Shown: positions 50,456 through 59,768 of the stretch, piece by piece
Layout of the letters: every line of letters starts with the position of its first letter
How positions within the stretch are numbered: the first letter of the stretch is position 1
Assembly: GCF_050389775.1 (NCBI RefSeq)
Contig: NZ_CP177144.1
Coordinates: 4,650,001-4,714,000 of the forward strand
Reading direction: 5' to 3'
Length of the DNA: 64,000 bases
DNA from: Marinibacterium sp050389775
Lineage (GTDB): Bacteria > Pseudomonadota > Alphaproteobacteria > Rhodobacterales > Rhodobacteraceae
The notes under the pieces: model-generated
What the model was told of the DNA's origin: nothing
Database searches by the model: none
The model's input: the letters and a program-made list of their open reading frames with translations, nothing else
Program-made: the position numbers and the translations under genes

Positions 50456-51463
50456 ATGCCCGTTCTCTCCCTCCAGCCCTGGTCCCAGTTCTCGCGCCCC
50501 GATGACGAGGCCCCGCAGACCCCCGGCACGATCGTCTTTCACGGCGGCCCGCCGATGCCCCTGATCCTGCGGGCGCATGGCGGCAGCGGGCTGCTGGAAC
50601 TGGAACAGGCGGTGGAGATCGACGGCACGGCTTATCCCTGTGGCGCGGTGGTCGGCACCCCGGCGCTGGCCGGTTCCGCCGGCGGCCAGGCCGGCCACGT
50701 GCTGACCATCGACGAGGTCGCCGTGGGCATCGCCCCGGGCCCCGACCAGGTGCTGGCGGCCGGCGACCTGCTGGACATCGCCCTGGCGCCCGAGGGCGGC
50801 CAGCCCCGGACCGAACCGCATGACGGCATCCTGTGCTTTGCCGCCGGCACCCAGATCGACACGCCCGCCGGGCCGCGCCGGGTCGAGACCCTGCGCCCCG
50901 GGGAAATCCTGACGACCGAGGATCACGGGCCGATGCCGCTGCTCTGGACGGGACGGCGCGAGGTGCTCTTTGCCAAGGGCGACGACCGGTTCCGGCCGAT
51001 CCAGTTCAAGCCCGGCAGCTTGGGCCCGAACAGCCCGACACGCGACCTGGTCGTGGCGCCGCATCACCACCTTGTGCTGCGCGGGCCCGACGTGGCCGAG
51101 CTGACCGGCAATACCGCGGCGCTGGCCCCGGCCGGAGCGCTGACCGAGCTGCGCGGCGTGCGCCAGATGCTGGGCAAGCGGCGGATCACCTATGTCCACC
51201 TGATGCTGGAAGGCCATGCCGTGCTGCGGGCCGAAGGCGCGGAATGCGAAAGCTTCTACCCGACGCCGGTGGCCCTGGCCGGGCTGGGCGACGATCAGCG
51301 GGCGGCGGTCTTTGCCCATGTGCCGGCCCTGCGCATCGCCCCGGAAACCGCCTTTGGCCCCACCGCCCTGCCGATGATCGGCTGGGCCGAGACCCGGGCC
51401 CTGGCCGCCGCGCGCAAGGCGCGCAGCAAGGCCGCCGAAGATCTGCCGATGGCCGCGGAATAG
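50456..51463 (+). CDS. Hint (hedgehog/intein)-domain protein
   Basis: A 335-residue protein. After an N-terminal beta-rich region of about 120 residues comes a Hint domain starting at ILCFAAGTQIDTPAG (Cys127) with RRVETLRPGE and PLLWTGRREV, then VVAPHHHLVLRG and a C-terminal part with YVHLMLEGHAVLRAEG, the standard pattern of 'Hint domain-containing' proteins abundant in Rhodobacterales. These resemble inteins by fold but the self-cleaving C-terminal His-Asn is not evident, so splicing is not predicted. The ATG at 50456 follows AAAGG. No signal peptide; export by another route is possible. Function unknown. Confidence 0.85.
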   Translation: MPVLSLQPWSQFSRPDDEAPQTPGTIVFHGGPPMPLILRAHGGSGLLELEQAVEIDGTAYPCGAVVGTPALAGSAGGQAGHVLTIDEVAVGIAPGPDQVLAAGDLLDIALAPEGGQPRTEPHDGILCFAAGTQIDTPAGPRRVETLRPGEILTTEDHGPMPLLWTGRREVLFAKGDDRFRPIQFKPGSLGPNSPTRDLVVAPHHHLVLRGPDVAELTGNTAALAPAGALTELRGVRQMLGKRRITYVHLMLEGHAVLRAEGAECESFYPTPVALAGLGDDQRAAVFAHVPALRIAPETAFGPTALPMIGWAETRALAAARKARSKAAEDLPMAAE

Positions 51464-51566
51464 GCCCCGCGGCAGGCCCCCATCACCGGCTGTTGCCGGC
51501 CCCGGTGCCCGCCCTGTCGGCGGGGCGCCGGCCCGACCGGGGCGCCAGCGCGCCCCGGCGTCGTGT

Positions 51567-53909
51567 TCAGCCGAACTTGTAGTCGCGGGGGAAGCCGTGG
51601 GGCGGCTTCTTGCCCACGCCGGCCCGCTTGCCGACCCAGTCGGACATGTCGGGCTCGTGCCGCGTGCGGCCCCCGCCCATCGGCCAGCTGAGGCCTTCGG
51701 CAAAGGTAAAGGTCGTCAGGTCGGACAGCCCGCCATCCAGTTCCAGCGTGCCCTGACGGCCCCGGACCTGGTTGTACTTCTGCAGGCGCACGCCCTTGCC
51801 CCGGGTCATTTCGGGCAGATCGGTCAGCGGGAAGACCAGCAGACGGCCGTTCTCCGACACCACCGCCACGTGATCGCCGCGGACCGGGTGACAGATCCGG
51901 GCCACGTCGTCCTTGACGTTCAGCACCTGCTTGCCCGCCCGGGTCTGGGCCACCACGTCGGCCTCGGGCACGACAAAGCCGTTGCCCCCCTGCGAGGCCA
52001 CGATCAGCTTTTCGCCCGGCCGGTGGATGAAGAAATCGACGATCTGGATGTCGTTGGGCAGGTCGACCATCAGCCGCAGCGGTTCGCCCATGCCCCGCCC
52101 GCCGGGCAGGTTGGCCGCCGACACCGTGTAGAACCGCCCGTTCGATCCGAAGACCAGCAGGCGGTCGGTCGTCTCGGCGTGGAAAATGAAGCGCGGGCCG
52201 TCGCCGTCCTTGAACTTCAGCTCCTGGCCCAGGTCGATATGGCCCTTCATCGCCCGCACCCAGCCCATCTGGGAACAGACCACGGTGATCGGCTCGCGGT
52301 CGATCATCGCCTCCAGCGGGACCTCTTCGACCTCGCCGGCCTCGGCAAAGCGCGTGCGCCGGGCGCCGCCGGCGTAATCCTTGCCAAAGGTCTTCTTGGT
52401 TTCCTTCAGCTGGTCCGAGATCCGCGCCCATTGCTTGGCCGGGTCTTCCAGCAGGTCTTCCAGCGCGGCCCGTTCGGCCATCAGCTCGGCCTGTTCGCGC
52501 AGCAGTTCCATCTCTTCCAGGCGGCGCAGCGAGCGCAGGCGCATGTTCAGGATGGCGTCGGTCTGCACCTCGGTCAGCTCGCCCTCGCCCGGCGGCGGGC
52601 TGCGGTAATCGCTTTCGTCGGTGGCCCGCACGAAATCGCGCGACCAATCCTCGCGCATCAGCGCGGCCTTGGGATCGTCATCGTAGCGGATGACGTCGAT
52701 CACCCGGTCGAGGTTGAGGAAGGCGATGATGAAGCCTTCGAGCACTTCGAGCCGCTTGTCGATCTTGCCCAGCCGGTGGCGCGAGCGCCGTTGCAGCACG
52801 TCCTGCCGGTGGTCGAGGAAGGCGCGCAGCACTTCCTTGAGCGAACAGACCTTGGGCGTGACCCCGTCGATCAGCACGTTCATGTTCATCGAGAACCGCA
52901 CTTCCAGGTCGGAATTGCGGTAGAGCATGCTCATCAGCACGTCGGGATCGACGTTCTTCGACCGGGGTTCCAGCACGATGCGGATGTCGTCGGCGCTTTC
53001 GTCGCGCACATCGGCCAGGATCGGCACCTTCTTGGTCTGGATCAGCTCGGCCAGCTTCTCGATCAGGCGCGACTTGGGCACCTGGTAGGGGATTTCCGTG
53101 ACCACGATCTGCCACTGGCCGCGGCCCAGGTCCTCGATCTCGTAATGCGAGCGCAGGCGGAAGGCGCCCCGGCCGGTGCGATAGGCCTGGGCGATGCTTT
53201 CCTTGGGCTCAACGATCGTGCCGCCGGTCGGGAAATCGGGGCCCGGGATGTAGTTCAGCAGCGTGTCCTCGCGGGCGTCGGGCACCTTGATCAGGTGCAG
53301 GCAGGCGTCGCAGAGTTCCGAGATATTGTGCGGCGGGATGTTCGTCGCCATCCCCACGGCGATGCCGCTGGCACCATTGGCCAGCAGGTTGGGGAATTCG
53401 GCGGGCAGCACGACCGGCTCGGTCAGCGTGCCGTCGTAATTGTCGCGGAAATCGACGGCATCCTCGTCGAGACCCTGCAACAGGGCCTCGGCCACGATGG
53501 TCAGGCGGGCCTCGGTGTATCGACTGGCGGCCGGGTTGTCGCCGTCGATATTGCCGAAATTGCCCTGGCCGTCGACCAGCGGGTACCGCACGTTGAAATC
53601 CTGCGCCAGGCGGGCCATCGCGTCATAGATCGCGCCATCGCCGTGCGGGTGGTAATTGCCCATCACGTCGCCCGAGATCTTGGCCGACTTCCGGAAGCCT
53701 CCGGTGGCCGTCAGCCGCAGCTCTCGCATGGCATAGAGAATGCGCCTGTGCACGGGCTTGAGACCGTCCCGCGCATCGGGCAGGGCCCGGTGCATGATCG
53801 TGCTCAGCGCATAGGTCAGGTATCGCTCGCCGATGGCTCGGCGGAGCGGCTCGGGCACCTCGCCGGTGGGGGCGGGGTCCATGTTGGGGTCGTCGACCTT
53901 GTCGTTCAT
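51567..53909 (-). CDS. parC: DNA topoisomerase IV subunit A
   Basis: A 780-residue type IIA topoisomerase A subunit. The catalytic Tyr131 is in AASRYTEARL; the quinolone-region segment is YHPHGDGAIYDAMARLAQ with Gly92 and Asp96 at the positions equivalent to E. coli ParC Ser80 and Glu84. The C-terminal domain is the shorter ParC type, and the VMGNYHPHG wording favours ParC over GyrA. It decatenates chromosomes with ParE. The ATG at 53909 gives the MNDKVDDPN start; an extension of 17 codons upstream lacks support. It stands alone, convergent with the Hint gene and divergent from the SH3 gene. Confidence 0.95.
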   Translation of the reverse strand: MNDKVDDPNMDPAPTGEVPEPLRRAIGERYLTYALSTIMHRALPDARDGLKPVHRRILYAMRELRLTATGGFRKSAKISGDVMGNYHPHGDGAIYDAMARLAQDFNVRYPLVDGQGNFGNIDGDNPAASRYTEARLTIVAEALLQGLDEDAVDFRDNYDGTLTEPVVLPAEFPNLLANGASGIAVGMATNIPPHNISELCDACLHLIKVPDAREDTLLNYIPGPDFPTGGTIVEPKESIAQAYRTGRGAFRLRSHYEIEDLGRGQWQIVVTEIPYQVPKSRLIEKLAELIQTKKVPILADVRDESADDIRIVLEPRSKNVDPDVLMSMLYRNSDLEVRFSMNMNVLIDGVTPKVCSLKEVLRAFLDHRQDVLQRRSRHRLGKIDKRLEVLEGFIIAFLNLDRVIDVIRYDDDPKAALMREDWSRDFVRATDESDYRSPPPGEGELTEVQTDAILNMRLRSLRRLEEMELLREQAELMAERAALEDLLEDPAKQWARISDQLKETKKTFGKDYAGGARRTRFAEAGEVEEVPLEAMIDREPITVVCSQMGWVRAMKGHIDLGQELKFKDGDGPRFIFHAETTDRLLVFGSNGRFYTVSAANLPGGRGMGEPLRLMVDLPNDIQIVDFFIHRPGEKLIVASQGGNGFVVPEADVVAQTRAGKQVLNVKDDVARICHPVRGDHVAVVSENGRLLVFPLTDLPEMTRGKGVRLQKYNQVRGRQGTLELDGGLSDLTTFTFAEGLSWPMGGGRTRHEPDMSDWVGKRAGVGKKPPHGFPRDYKFG

Positions 53910-54119
53910 GAATGTGGTGATACGCCGCCCGTTCGGGGCCGTAAATCCCCCACGACACATGCGCTGGCGTCAGCCTGGCATGCGCAAAGATACCTATATA
54001 TCCGCCGTTGGTCCGAATCGGTTACACTCATATGAGACGGAACCAGTCCGCTGCCACGGGCGTTTCCGTTACAATTGATGGCCCGTGATCGGGTCGACAT
54101 GGTCCTGGGGGATATTGTC

Positions 54120-54866
54120 GTGCGTTTCGTTCTGATGAGTTTGGTTGTCATGGTGTTTGCCTTCTACGAGCTGAGCGGAGGCAAGGATTTCGTGCCCCGA
54201 TCGGAAACCCGGCGCATGGCCGCCCAGGCCGAGGGGCTGCCCGGCTTCCCCGATACGCCCGGCACGGCGCGCCGCCCGGCGCAGCTGGCCGCGGCCACGC
54301 GGACCGATCTGCCGGTCACGCCGATCCGCAAGACCGCCACGCCCGCGCCCTCGCGGGCCGAGGCCATGGCCGCCGTCGACACCCCGCGCACCCGTGCCAC
54401 CCCGGCCGAAGCCGCAACCATCGCCTCGGCCGCCGCCCCTGCCGGGCTGTATCCGCGCGCCGATGATGACGTCGCCTCGCCCGGCATCACGCTGGTGTCG
54501 CTGGAAGACAACCCGGCGCTCTTTGCCCAGCCGCTGATCCAGGATCGCGCCGCCGAGGAAAGCGACACCGTGACCGTCGCCCCGTCGCTGGCCACCGCCG
54601 TGGCCCGGCCTGTCACCGCCGCGCCCGACCCGGCCGCCGCCCCGCGCGACGATTTCATTTCGCCCCAGCGCGACATCCGCAGCGTCAACGGGTCGAGCGT
54701 CAACATGCGCAACGGGCCGGGCACCAATTACTCGGTGCTGGCCCGGCTGGGTCGCGATGCCAAGGTCGAGATCATCGCCGATCCGGGCAATGGCTGGGTC
54801 CAGCTGCGCCCGCTGCAGGGCGGCCCGGTCGGCTGGATGGCCGATTACCTGCTGACCCGCGGCTGA
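54120..54866 (+). CDS. SH3-domain protein with N-terminal membrane anchor
   Basis: A 248-residue protein: an N-terminal signal/anchor helix ((M)RFVLMSLVVMVFAFYEL), a long Ala/Pro/Thr-rich linker (about residues 30-180), and a bacterial SH3 domain at the C-terminus (VNGSSVNMRNGPGTNYSVLA to GWMADYLLTRG). Such domains bind peptidoglycan or peptides in the periplasm. The start is GTG at 54120, with GGGGGA 8 bases upstream, giving the positive-charged signal start seen in relatives; ATGs at 54078 and 54099 would place extra residues before the anchor and lack ribosome binding sites. Confidence 0.8.
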   Translation: MRFVLMSLVVMVFAFYELSGGKDFVPRSETRRMAAQAEGLPGFPDTPGTARRPAQLAAATRTDLPVTPIRKTATPAPSRAEAMAAVDTPRTRATPAEAATIASAAAPAGLYPRADDDVASPGITLVSLEDNPALFAQPLIQDRAAEESDTVTVAPSLATAVARPVTAAPDPAAAPRDDFISPQRDIRSVNGSSVNMRNGPGTNYSVLARLGRDAKVEIIADPGNGWVQLRPLQGGPVGWMADYLLTRG

Positions 54867-55024
54867 TCCCGCGGGCATGACCGGCGCCGGGTCACGCAGC
54901 CCGGCCCGCCGGTGGTCCGGCAGCCATTGACCTGCCGGAACAGAGCCTTCTAGATGCCGGGGTGCGCGGCCATGTCCCGCCCCCGCCCTCGCCCCTCCCT
55001 GGCATCAGATCGCGACCGTCCCCC

Positions 55025-55852
55025 ATGAAATCCATCCTGATCACCGGCTGCTCCTCGGGTATCGGCCTCGATGCCGCCCGCACGCTCAAGGCCAATGGCT
55101 GGCGCGTCTTTGCCGCCTGCCGCCAGCAGGCCGATTGCGACCGGCTCAAGGCCGAAGGGTTCGACAGCCCGCGGCTGGATTACACCGACCCCGCCACCAT
55201 CGACAGCGCCATGGCCGAGGTCCTGGCCGCCACCGGCGGCACGCTGGACGCCCTGTTCAACAACGGCGCCCATGCCCTGAGCGGCCTGGTCGAAGACCTG
55301 CCCACCGACGGGCTGCGCGCGATTTTCGAGGCCAATGTCTTTGGCTGGCACGAGCTGACCCTGCGCGTCCTGCCCGTCATGCGTGCCCAGGGTCACGGCC
55401 ATATCGTGCAATGTTCCTCGGCGCTGGGGCTGACCTTCATGCAGTTCCGCGGGGCCTATGCCGCGACCAAACATGCCATCGAGGCCCTGACCGACACGCT
55501 GCGGCTGGAACTGCGCGGCAGCGGCATCAAGGTTGTCCTGCTCGAACCCGGGCCGATCACCTCCGAATTCCGGCGCAACGGCATTCCCTGGTTCGAACGG
55601 TTCATCGACTGGCAGGGCTCGCCCATGCGGGCCACCTACGAAGACAAGCTGCTGCCCCGGCTTTATGCCGACAACCCGCCGCCCGACCGGTTCGAGCTGC
55701 CCGCCAGGGCGGTGTCGGACCGGCTGATGCGCGTGCTGAACAGCGACGACCCGGCGCCGCGCCACTACATCACCACGGCCACCTGGATTGCCGGCATCCT
55801 GATGCGCCTGCTGCCCACGCGCTGGGTCGATCGCACCCTGTCGCGGATGTGA
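55025..55852 (+). CDS. short-chain dehydrogenase/reductase
   Basis: A 275-residue SDR. The cofactor motif is TGCSSGIG (residues 7-14) after strand ILI. The active-site Ser is in CSSALGLTFM and Tyr/Lys in YAATKHA. The C-terminus is long and partly hydrophobic (WIAGILMRLLPTRWVDRTL), as in SDRs acting on lipids or sterol-like substrates. The ATG at 55025 follows directly the SDR start MKSILITG; the longer frame is Pro-rich and not conserved. Substrate unknown. It lies in a plus-strand set with the HIG1 protein and the adenosyltransferase. Confidence 0.88.
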   Translation: MKSILITGCSSGIGLDAARTLKANGWRVFAACRQQADCDRLKAEGFDSPRLDYTDPATIDSAMAEVLAATGGTLDALFNNGAHALSGLVEDLPTDGLRAIFEANVFGWHELTLRVLPVMRAQGHGHIVQCSSALGLTFMQFRGAYAATKHAIEALTDTLRLELRGSGIKVVLLEPGPITSEFRRNGIPWFERFIDWQGSPMRATYEDKLLPRLYADNPPPDRFELPARAVSDRLMRVLNSDDPAPRHYITTATWIAGILMRLLPTRWVDRTLSRM

Positions 55853-55924
55853 GGCGAAACGACCCCTTCGCAATCCGGCCGTCGGGGGCTACATGATGGG
55901 GTGTCCCCGATGGAGGCCCGTCCC

Positions 55925-56122
55925 ATGACCAGCGATCCCTTTTTCCTGCTCATCGTCCTTGCCGTGGTTGTCACGGCCCTGATCCTGGCCCTCGGCCTGG
56001 GCAATTTCGCACGCAGCGGGGACAAGCACGGCGAACGGTCCAACAAGCTGATGCGCTACCGGCTGATCGCCCAGTTCGTGGCCGTCGTGCTGATCGCGAT
56101 CTACGTCTACACCAAGTTCTGA
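55925..56122 (+). CDS. HIG1-type twin-transmembrane small protein
   Basis: A 65-residue protein with two membrane helices (about residues 6-25 and 44-62) joined by a charged loop (ARSGDKHGERSNKLMRYR). This is the HIG_1 (hypoxia-induced) pattern found in alphaproteobacteria and mitochondria, where relatives associate with cytochrome oxidase. The ATG at 55925 has GGAGG 9 bases upstream. It lies 42 bases before the adenosyltransferase gene and is probably cotranscribed with it. Confidence 0.88.
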   Translation: MTSDPFFLLIVLAVVVTALILALGLGNFARSGDKHGERSNKLMRYRLIAQFVAVVLIAIYVYTKF

Positions 56123-56164
56123 TCCGCCGGCCCGCCCGGTCCGGCCAACCACGGGAGGCAAAGG

Positions 56165-56737
56165 ATGGTCGTCCTCAGCAAGATCTACACGCGCACCGGC
56201 GACAAGGGTGACACCGCGCTTGGCAATGGCGACCGCGTGGCCAAGCATGACCTGCGCGTCACTGCCTATGGCACGTCGGACGAGCTGAACGCCTTTGTCG
56301 GCGTGGCCCGGCAGGTGGCCGAGGGCGAGACCGATGTCGCCCTGGCCCGCATCCAGAACGACCTGTTCGACCTGGGCGCCGACCTGTGCCGGCCCGACCT
56401 GGCCGGGGATGCCGCCGCCGAATACCCGCCGCTGCGCATGGTCGCCGAACAGACCGACCGGCTGGAAGCCGAGATCGACGTGATGAATGCCGCTCTGACC
56501 CCGCTGCGCAGTTTTGTCCTGCCCGGGGGCACCGCCCTGTCGGCGCATCTGCATGTCTGCCGCACCGTGGCCCGCCGGGCCGAACGGCTGGCCGTCGAAC
56601 TGGCCGCTGCGGCCGAGGTCAATCCACATGCCGTGCGCTATCTCAACCGGCTGTCAGACTGGTTCTTCGTGGCCGCCCGCGTGGCCAATGACAATGGCGC
56701 GGCGGATGTGCTCTGGGTGCCTGGCGCCAATCGCTGA
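56165..56737 (+). CDS. cob(I)alamin adenosyltransferase (PduO type)
   Basis: A 190-residue PduO-type ATP:cob(I)alamin adenosyltransferase. The N-terminal ATP-binding motif is SKIYTRTGDKGDTALGNG, followed by YGTSDELNAFVG; RRAERLAVEL and YLNRLSDWFFVAAR form the conserved C-terminal part. It makes adenosylcobalamin, for example for methylmalonyl-CoA or ethylmalonyl-CoA mutase. The ATG has GGGAGG upstream. A hairpin follows the stop codon. Its place before etfBA and the hydroxyacyl-CoA dehydrogenase is typical of Rhodobacterales. Confidence 0.93.
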   Translation: MVVLSKIYTRTGDKGDTALGNGDRVAKHDLRVTAYGTSDELNAFVGVARQVAEGETDVALARIQNDLFDLGADLCRPDLAGDAAAEYPPLRMVAEQTDRLEAEIDVMNAALTPLRSFVLPGGTALSAHLHVCRTVARRAERLAVELAAAAEVNPHAVRYLNRLSDWFFVAARVANDNGAADVLWVPGANR

Positions 56738-56745
56738 GCTTCCGA

Positions 56746-56778
56746 GGCCTTTCCCGGTCTCCGGGGCCGGGAAAGGCC
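56746..56778. terminator. hairpin after the adenosyltransferase gene
   Basis: Twelve-bp perfect arms GGCCTTTCCCGG / CCGGGAAAGGCC around nine bases, just 9 bases after the stop codon. No T-run follows, so termination may be partial or Rho-assisted. The remaining gap to etfB (56779-57023) should hold the etfBA promoter. Confidence 0.65.
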
Positions 56779-57023
56779 AGAAACACTGACCTTTCCACCC
56801 TCGCCCGACGCCCGCCCCGCGCCGGCATTCGGGCGCCTGCGTTCCGCTCTGCGGAACAGAAATTCACCGACTGGCGCTAACATGTTGCCAACGCAGCGTC
56901 GAAAGGCCATGTGACGTCGCTTTTTGCCTGTTTCGACCCCTGCCGTTTCACTATCACATCAGCCAGTGTACATGCCGATGAGAGTCGCCCGGCCCCGGGC
57001 GGCGCCAATGAGGAGAGCCACGC

Positions 57024-57782
57024 ATGAAGGTTTTGGTGCCTGTCAAACGCGTGATCGACTACAACGTGAAGGTCCGTGTGAAGGCGGACGGCAGCGGCGT
57101 CGATCTTGCGAACGTGAAAATGTCGATGAACCCATTCGACGAGATTGCCGTCGAAGAGGCCATCCGCCTGAAGGAAAAAGGCCTGGCCGAGGAAATCGTC
57201 GCCGTTTCGATCGGTGTCAAACAGGCCCAGGAAACCCTGCGCACGGCCCTGGCCATGGGTGCCGACCGGGCGATCCTGGTCGTTGCCGCCGATGACGTGC
57301 ATACCGATATCGAGCCGCTGGCCGTCGCCAAGATCCTGAAGGGCATCGTCGACGAGGAACAGCCCGGTCTGGTGCTCTGCGGCAAGCAGGCGATCGACAA
57401 CGACATGAACGCCACCGGCCAGATGCTGTCGGCGCTGCTGGGCTGGTCCCAGGCGACCTTTGCGTCCGAAGTGACCGTCGACGGCGATGATGCCGTGGTC
57501 ACCCGCGAGGTGGACGGCGGCCTGCAGACGATCAAGGTCAAGATGCCCGCCATCGTGACCGTCGACCTGCGCCTGAACGAGCCGCGCTATGCGTCGCTGC
57601 CCAACATCATGAAGGCCAAGAAAAAGCCCCTGGATGAGAAGACCGCCGCCGATTACGGCGTCGATGTCGCGCCGCGGCTCGAAGTGGTGAAAACCGCCGA
57701 ACCCGAGGCCCGCCAGGCCGGTGAAATGGTGCCCGACGTCGACACGCTGGTCGCCAAACTCAAAGAGAAGGGGATCGTCTGA
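57024..57782 (+). CDS. etfB: electron transfer flavoprotein subunit beta
   Basis: A 252-residue protein starting MKVLVPVKRVIDYNVKV with the AMP-binding site region LVLCGKQAIDNDMNATGQM and the recognition-loop segment VDLRLNEPRYASLPNIMKAKKK, which contacts acyl-CoA dehydrogenases and includes the conserved Leu. Together with EtfA it carries electrons from acyl-CoA dehydrogenases to ETF-quinone oxidoreductase. etfA starts in the last base of its stop codon. Confidence 0.98.
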   Translation: MKVLVPVKRVIDYNVKVRVKADGSGVDLANVKMSMNPFDEIAVEEAIRLKEKGLAEEIVAVSIGVKQAQETLRTALAMGADRAILVVAADDVHTDIEPLAVAKILKGIVDEEQPGLVLCGKQAIDNDMNATGQMLSALLGWSQATFASEVTVDGDDAVVTREVDGGLQTIKVKMPAIVTVDLRLNEPRYASLPNIMKAKKKPLDEKTAADYGVDVAPRLEVVKTAEPEARQAGEMVPDVDTLVAKLKEKGIV

Positions 57783-58708
57783 TGGCCGTTCTGCTGCTTG
57801 CCGAAGTCACCTCTGGTGAACTCTCGCTCGACGCCACCGCCAAGGCCGTCTCGGCCGCCAAGGCCCTGGGCGACGTGACCGTGCTGTGCGCCGGCGCATC
57901 GGCCGCCGCCGCCGGTGACGCTGCCGCCAAGATCGACGGCGTGGCCAAGGTGCTGGTCGCCGAGGATGCCTCGCTGGGGCACCGCCTGGCCGAGCCCACC
58001 GCCGCGCTGATCGTGTCGCTGGCCGGCGATTACAGCCATATCGTGGCCCCGGCCACGACGGATGCAAAGAACGTGATGCCGCGTGTTGCTGCCCTCCTCG
58101 ACGTGATGATCCTGTCGGACGTCTCGGGCGTGGTCGATGCCGACACCTTCGAACGCCCGATCTATGCCGGCAATGCCATCCAGACTGTAAAGTCCAGCGA
58201 TGAAAAGAAGGTTATCACCTTCCGCACGTCGACCTTCGACGCCGCCGGCGACGGTGGCTCGGCCGCAGTCGAAACCATCTCGGCCGCCGAGAACCCGGCC
58301 CTGTCGGAATGGGTCGAGGACAAGGTTGCCGAAAGCGACCGCCCCGAGCTGACCTCGGCCGGCATCGTCGTGTCGGGCGGCCGTGGCGTGGGTTCGGAAG
58401 AGGACTTCGCCCTGATCGAGAAACTGGCCGACAAGCTGGGCGCCGCCGTTGGCGCGTCGCGTGCCGCGGTCGATTCGGGCTATGCGCCGAACGACTGGCA
58501 GGTGGGCCAGACCGGCAAGGTCGTTGCCCCGGATCTCTACGTGGCCGTCGGCATTTCGGGTGCCATCCAGCACCTCGCCGGCATGAAGGATTCGAAGGTC
58601 ATCGTGGCCATCAACAAGGACGAAGAAGCGCCGATCTTCCAGGTTGCCGATTACGGCCTGGTTGCCGACCTCTTCGACGCCGTGCCCGAGCTGGTCGAAA
58701 AGCTCTGA
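57782..58708 (+). CDS. etfA: electron transfer flavoprotein subunit alpha
   Basis: A 308-residue protein with the C-terminal FAD domain signature YVAVGISGAIQHLAGM and earlier RGVGSEEDF and SRAAVDSGYAPNDWQVGQTG segments that hold FAD. It forms the ETF heterodimer with EtfB. The ATG overlaps the etfB stop by one base. A REP-like palindrome and a terminator follow. Confidence 0.98.
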   Translation: MAVLLLAEVTSGELSLDATAKAVSAAKALGDVTVLCAGASAAAAGDAAAKIDGVAKVLVAEDASLGHRLAEPTAALIVSLAGDYSHIVAPATTDAKNVMPRVAALLDVMILSDVSGVVDADTFERPIYAGNAIQTVKSSDEKKVITFRTSTFDAAGDGGSAAVETISAAENPALSEWVEDKVAESDRPELTSAGIVVSGGRGVGSEEDFALIEKLADKLGAAVGASRAAVDSGYAPNDWQVGQTGKVVAPDLYVAVGISGAIQHLAGMKDSKVIVAINKDEEAPIFQVADYGLVADLFDAVPELVEKL

Positions 58709-58727
58709 TCGCCACGCGGCGTGACCC

Positions 58728-58754
58728 GTAGGATGGGTTGTTAACCCATCCTAC
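58728..58754. repeat. REP-like palindrome, copy 2
   Basis: Perfect 12-bp arms GTAGGATGGGTT / AACCCATCCTAC around GTT, 19 bases after the etfA stop. It differs from the palindrome at 21303-21330 only in the innermost base pair and the loop. It lies between the etfA stop and the terminator at 58767. Confidence 0.82.
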
Positions 58755-58766
58755 CGCAAGACACCG

Positions 58767-58795
58767 AACCCCGCCGCATCCCACGGCGGGGTTTT
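58767..58795 (+). terminator. intrinsic terminator of etfBA
   Basis: Ten-bp arms AACCCCGCCG / CGGCGGGGTT around CATCCCA, followed by TTTT on the plus strand. It ends the etfBA transcript directly before the convergent DUF6473 gene. Confidence 0.88.
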
Positions 58796-58796
58796 C

Positions 58797-59597
58797 CTAT
58801 CCCACGCGATCTTTCACCGCCTCGGCGATCCGCGCATGGGCCCCCGGCCCGATCAGCTGGGCCGCGGCCGGCCATTCGGTCTGGCCGACGACCATGCCAT
58901 CCATGTCATCCGCCGGTCCGGCCGCCTGCACGGCCACCTCGACCACGTCGCAGACCATGTCCGCCACTTCCTCGACCATCTCGGGCGTCACCATCAACGG
59001 GTCCTCGCCCAGCGGATCGCCTGTTCTGACCTGCAGCCATAACAGCATCGCCGGCCCCGTCACCCCGCGCAGCAAAAGCCGCATCCGGGCCACCCAGGCC
59101 CGGCGCAATTCGTCCTCGACCAGGGCAAACCGTTCGGGCGAGCGCTCGCGCAGGCTGCGCAGCATGTGCCGGTTGAAGCTGAAATCGGTGAAATCCACGT
59201 CGCCATAGATCGACGACAGCGTCCGCGAGGCATCCAGGAACCGGTCGTTGCGCCGGGGGTGCACCCGGTAGAACCGGTTGGACATGTTCGCCGCGCCCAG
59301 CACCTGCAGCACCGACAGCCGCGCCCCGGACATCAGCCGGGGCACCTCGGGGTCACCGACAAAGGCATCCACCCCGGCATTGACCTGGCCCAGGTTCAGG
59401 CAGGCCGTCCCGGTGGCCGCCTCGACCAGCGCCGGAAAGGGCTCGGCCACGCAGCGGCCGAATGTCTCGCTTCCGCCCAGGAACGCCACGTAGGGCCCGT
59501 CCAGCGCCTGTTTCGGCCCCCGGAACAGCAACCGCGACACCCCGTATCGGCACACCTGGTAATCCAGCGCCGATCTGCTGGCGCGTTCGAAACTCAT
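58797..59597 (-). CDS. DUF6473-family protein
   Basis: A 266-residue protein resembling the DUF6473 family widespread in Rhodobacterales, with YVAFLGGSETFGRCV and LNLGQVNAGVDAFV near the N-terminus. GGSETFG is placed where GDS-type hydrolases have their nucleophile, but no assignment of activity is possible. Cytoplasmic, no membrane helix. It is divergent from the hydroxybutyryl-CoA dehydrogenase gene with 171 bases between. Confidence 0.75.
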   Translation of the reverse strand: MSFERASRSALDYQVCRYGVSRLLFRGPKQALDGPYVAFLGGSETFGRCVAEPFPALVEAATGTACLNLGQVNAGVDAFVGDPEVPRLMSGARLSVLQVLGAANMSNRFYRVHPRRNDRFLDASRTLSSIYGDVDFTDFSFNRHMLRSLRERSPERFALVEDELRRAWVARMRLLLRGVTGPAMLLWLQVRTGDPLGEDPLMVTPEMVEEVADMVCDVVEVAVQAAGPADDMDGMVVGQTEWPAAAQLIGPGAHARIAEAVKDRVG

Positions 59598-59768
59598 CTT
59601 GTCCCACCATCACACATTCACCCGGGTCCATCTTTGACTCACAAAGATTGCCATTCCCCTAACGCCCGCGAGCCCCTCCGGCCCATCGCCTCAACCGGCC
59701 ATGCTGCACTTGCGAGCGGCCGCGCCCCGGACGTATGGTGCACCGACATCCGCACAGGGGAATTGAAC

